NCBI RefSeq assembly: GCF_044596045.1
Contig: NZ_CP138995.1
Location: 1,674,001-1,738,000 of the forward strand
Reading direction: 5' to 3'
DNA from: Flagellimonas sp947499585
GTDB taxonomy: Bacteria; Bacteroidota; Bacteroidia; Flavobacteriales; Flavobacteriaceae
DNA length: 64,000 nucleotides
The position numbers and the translations under genes were made by a program. The notes under the pieces were generated by a model. That model had not been told where the DNA came from. It did not search any database and saw only the letters and a list, made by a program, of their open reading frames with translations. The stretch's first letter is position 1. Every line of letters begins with the position of its first letter. Below, one piece after another: positions 63,998 to 64,000 of the stretch.

Positions 63998-64000
63998 GTT

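Overview
The window looks like an ordinary chromosomal stretch of an AT-rich Bacteroidota genome, most probably a marine-type Flavobacteriaceae (inference). Support: a SusC/SusD pair, two proteins with type B type-IX-secretion C-terminal signals, a fused SecDF, an archaeal-type prolyl-tRNA synthetase, a tmRNA encoding the tag GENNYALAA, Rho with a long basic insert, many Ser-Cys lipoproteins, and promoters of the Bacteroidota type (TTG, 19-20 bases, TAnnTTTG). No transposase, integrase, phage gene, CRISPR array or plasmid function was found.

Layout. 1-4.2 kb: the end of a SusC/SusD outer-membrane uptake operon that continues into a surface lipoprotein and two tandem cyclophilin-type PPIases. 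4.35-4.95 kb: bidirectional terminator, tmRNA, and just upstream of the tmRNA a compact GC-rich structured element that may be a separate RNA. 5-14.7 kb: saccharopine/alanine dehydrogenase-like enzyme, a PHP phosphoesterase, a creD envelope cluster with its own winged-helix regulator and two near-identical operators, a DUF3857 protein with a dead transglutaminase site, and kdsA. 14.8-28 kb: typA, polyphosphate-type glucokinase, an FtsE-like ATPase with a small membrane partner, a giant TPR protein with a beta-barrel partner, two paralogous OmpA-like proteins and an amidohydrolase lipoprotein. 28-38.6 kb: DUF2911, asnB, gyrB, an outer-membrane protein, mdh and secDF. 38.7-46.1 kb: a long minus-strand run (HEAT, TfoX-like, GNAT, degenerate tandem ABC ATPase, GNAT, DUF192, lgt, yidD, cysS, folE). 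46.3-64 kb: two T9SS cargo proteins, a FadL-type porin with a low-complexity lipoprotein, proS, two tRNA-Glu(TTC), rpsT, two LruC-domain lipoproteins, a lipoprotein/multispan membrane pair, rho, DUF4293 and a last lipoprotein.

The dominant theme is envelope biology: lgt makes lipoproteins, secDF exports, kdsA feeds LPS, and many of the remaining genes encode outer-membrane barrels or lipoproteins. Adjacent duplication recurs (PPIases, OmpA-like, T9SS cargo, LruC, tRNA-Glu). The best leads for something undescribed are the structured element beside the tmRNA, the creD operator pair, the duplicated upstream segments of the LruC genes, and the TPR/beta-barrel pair.
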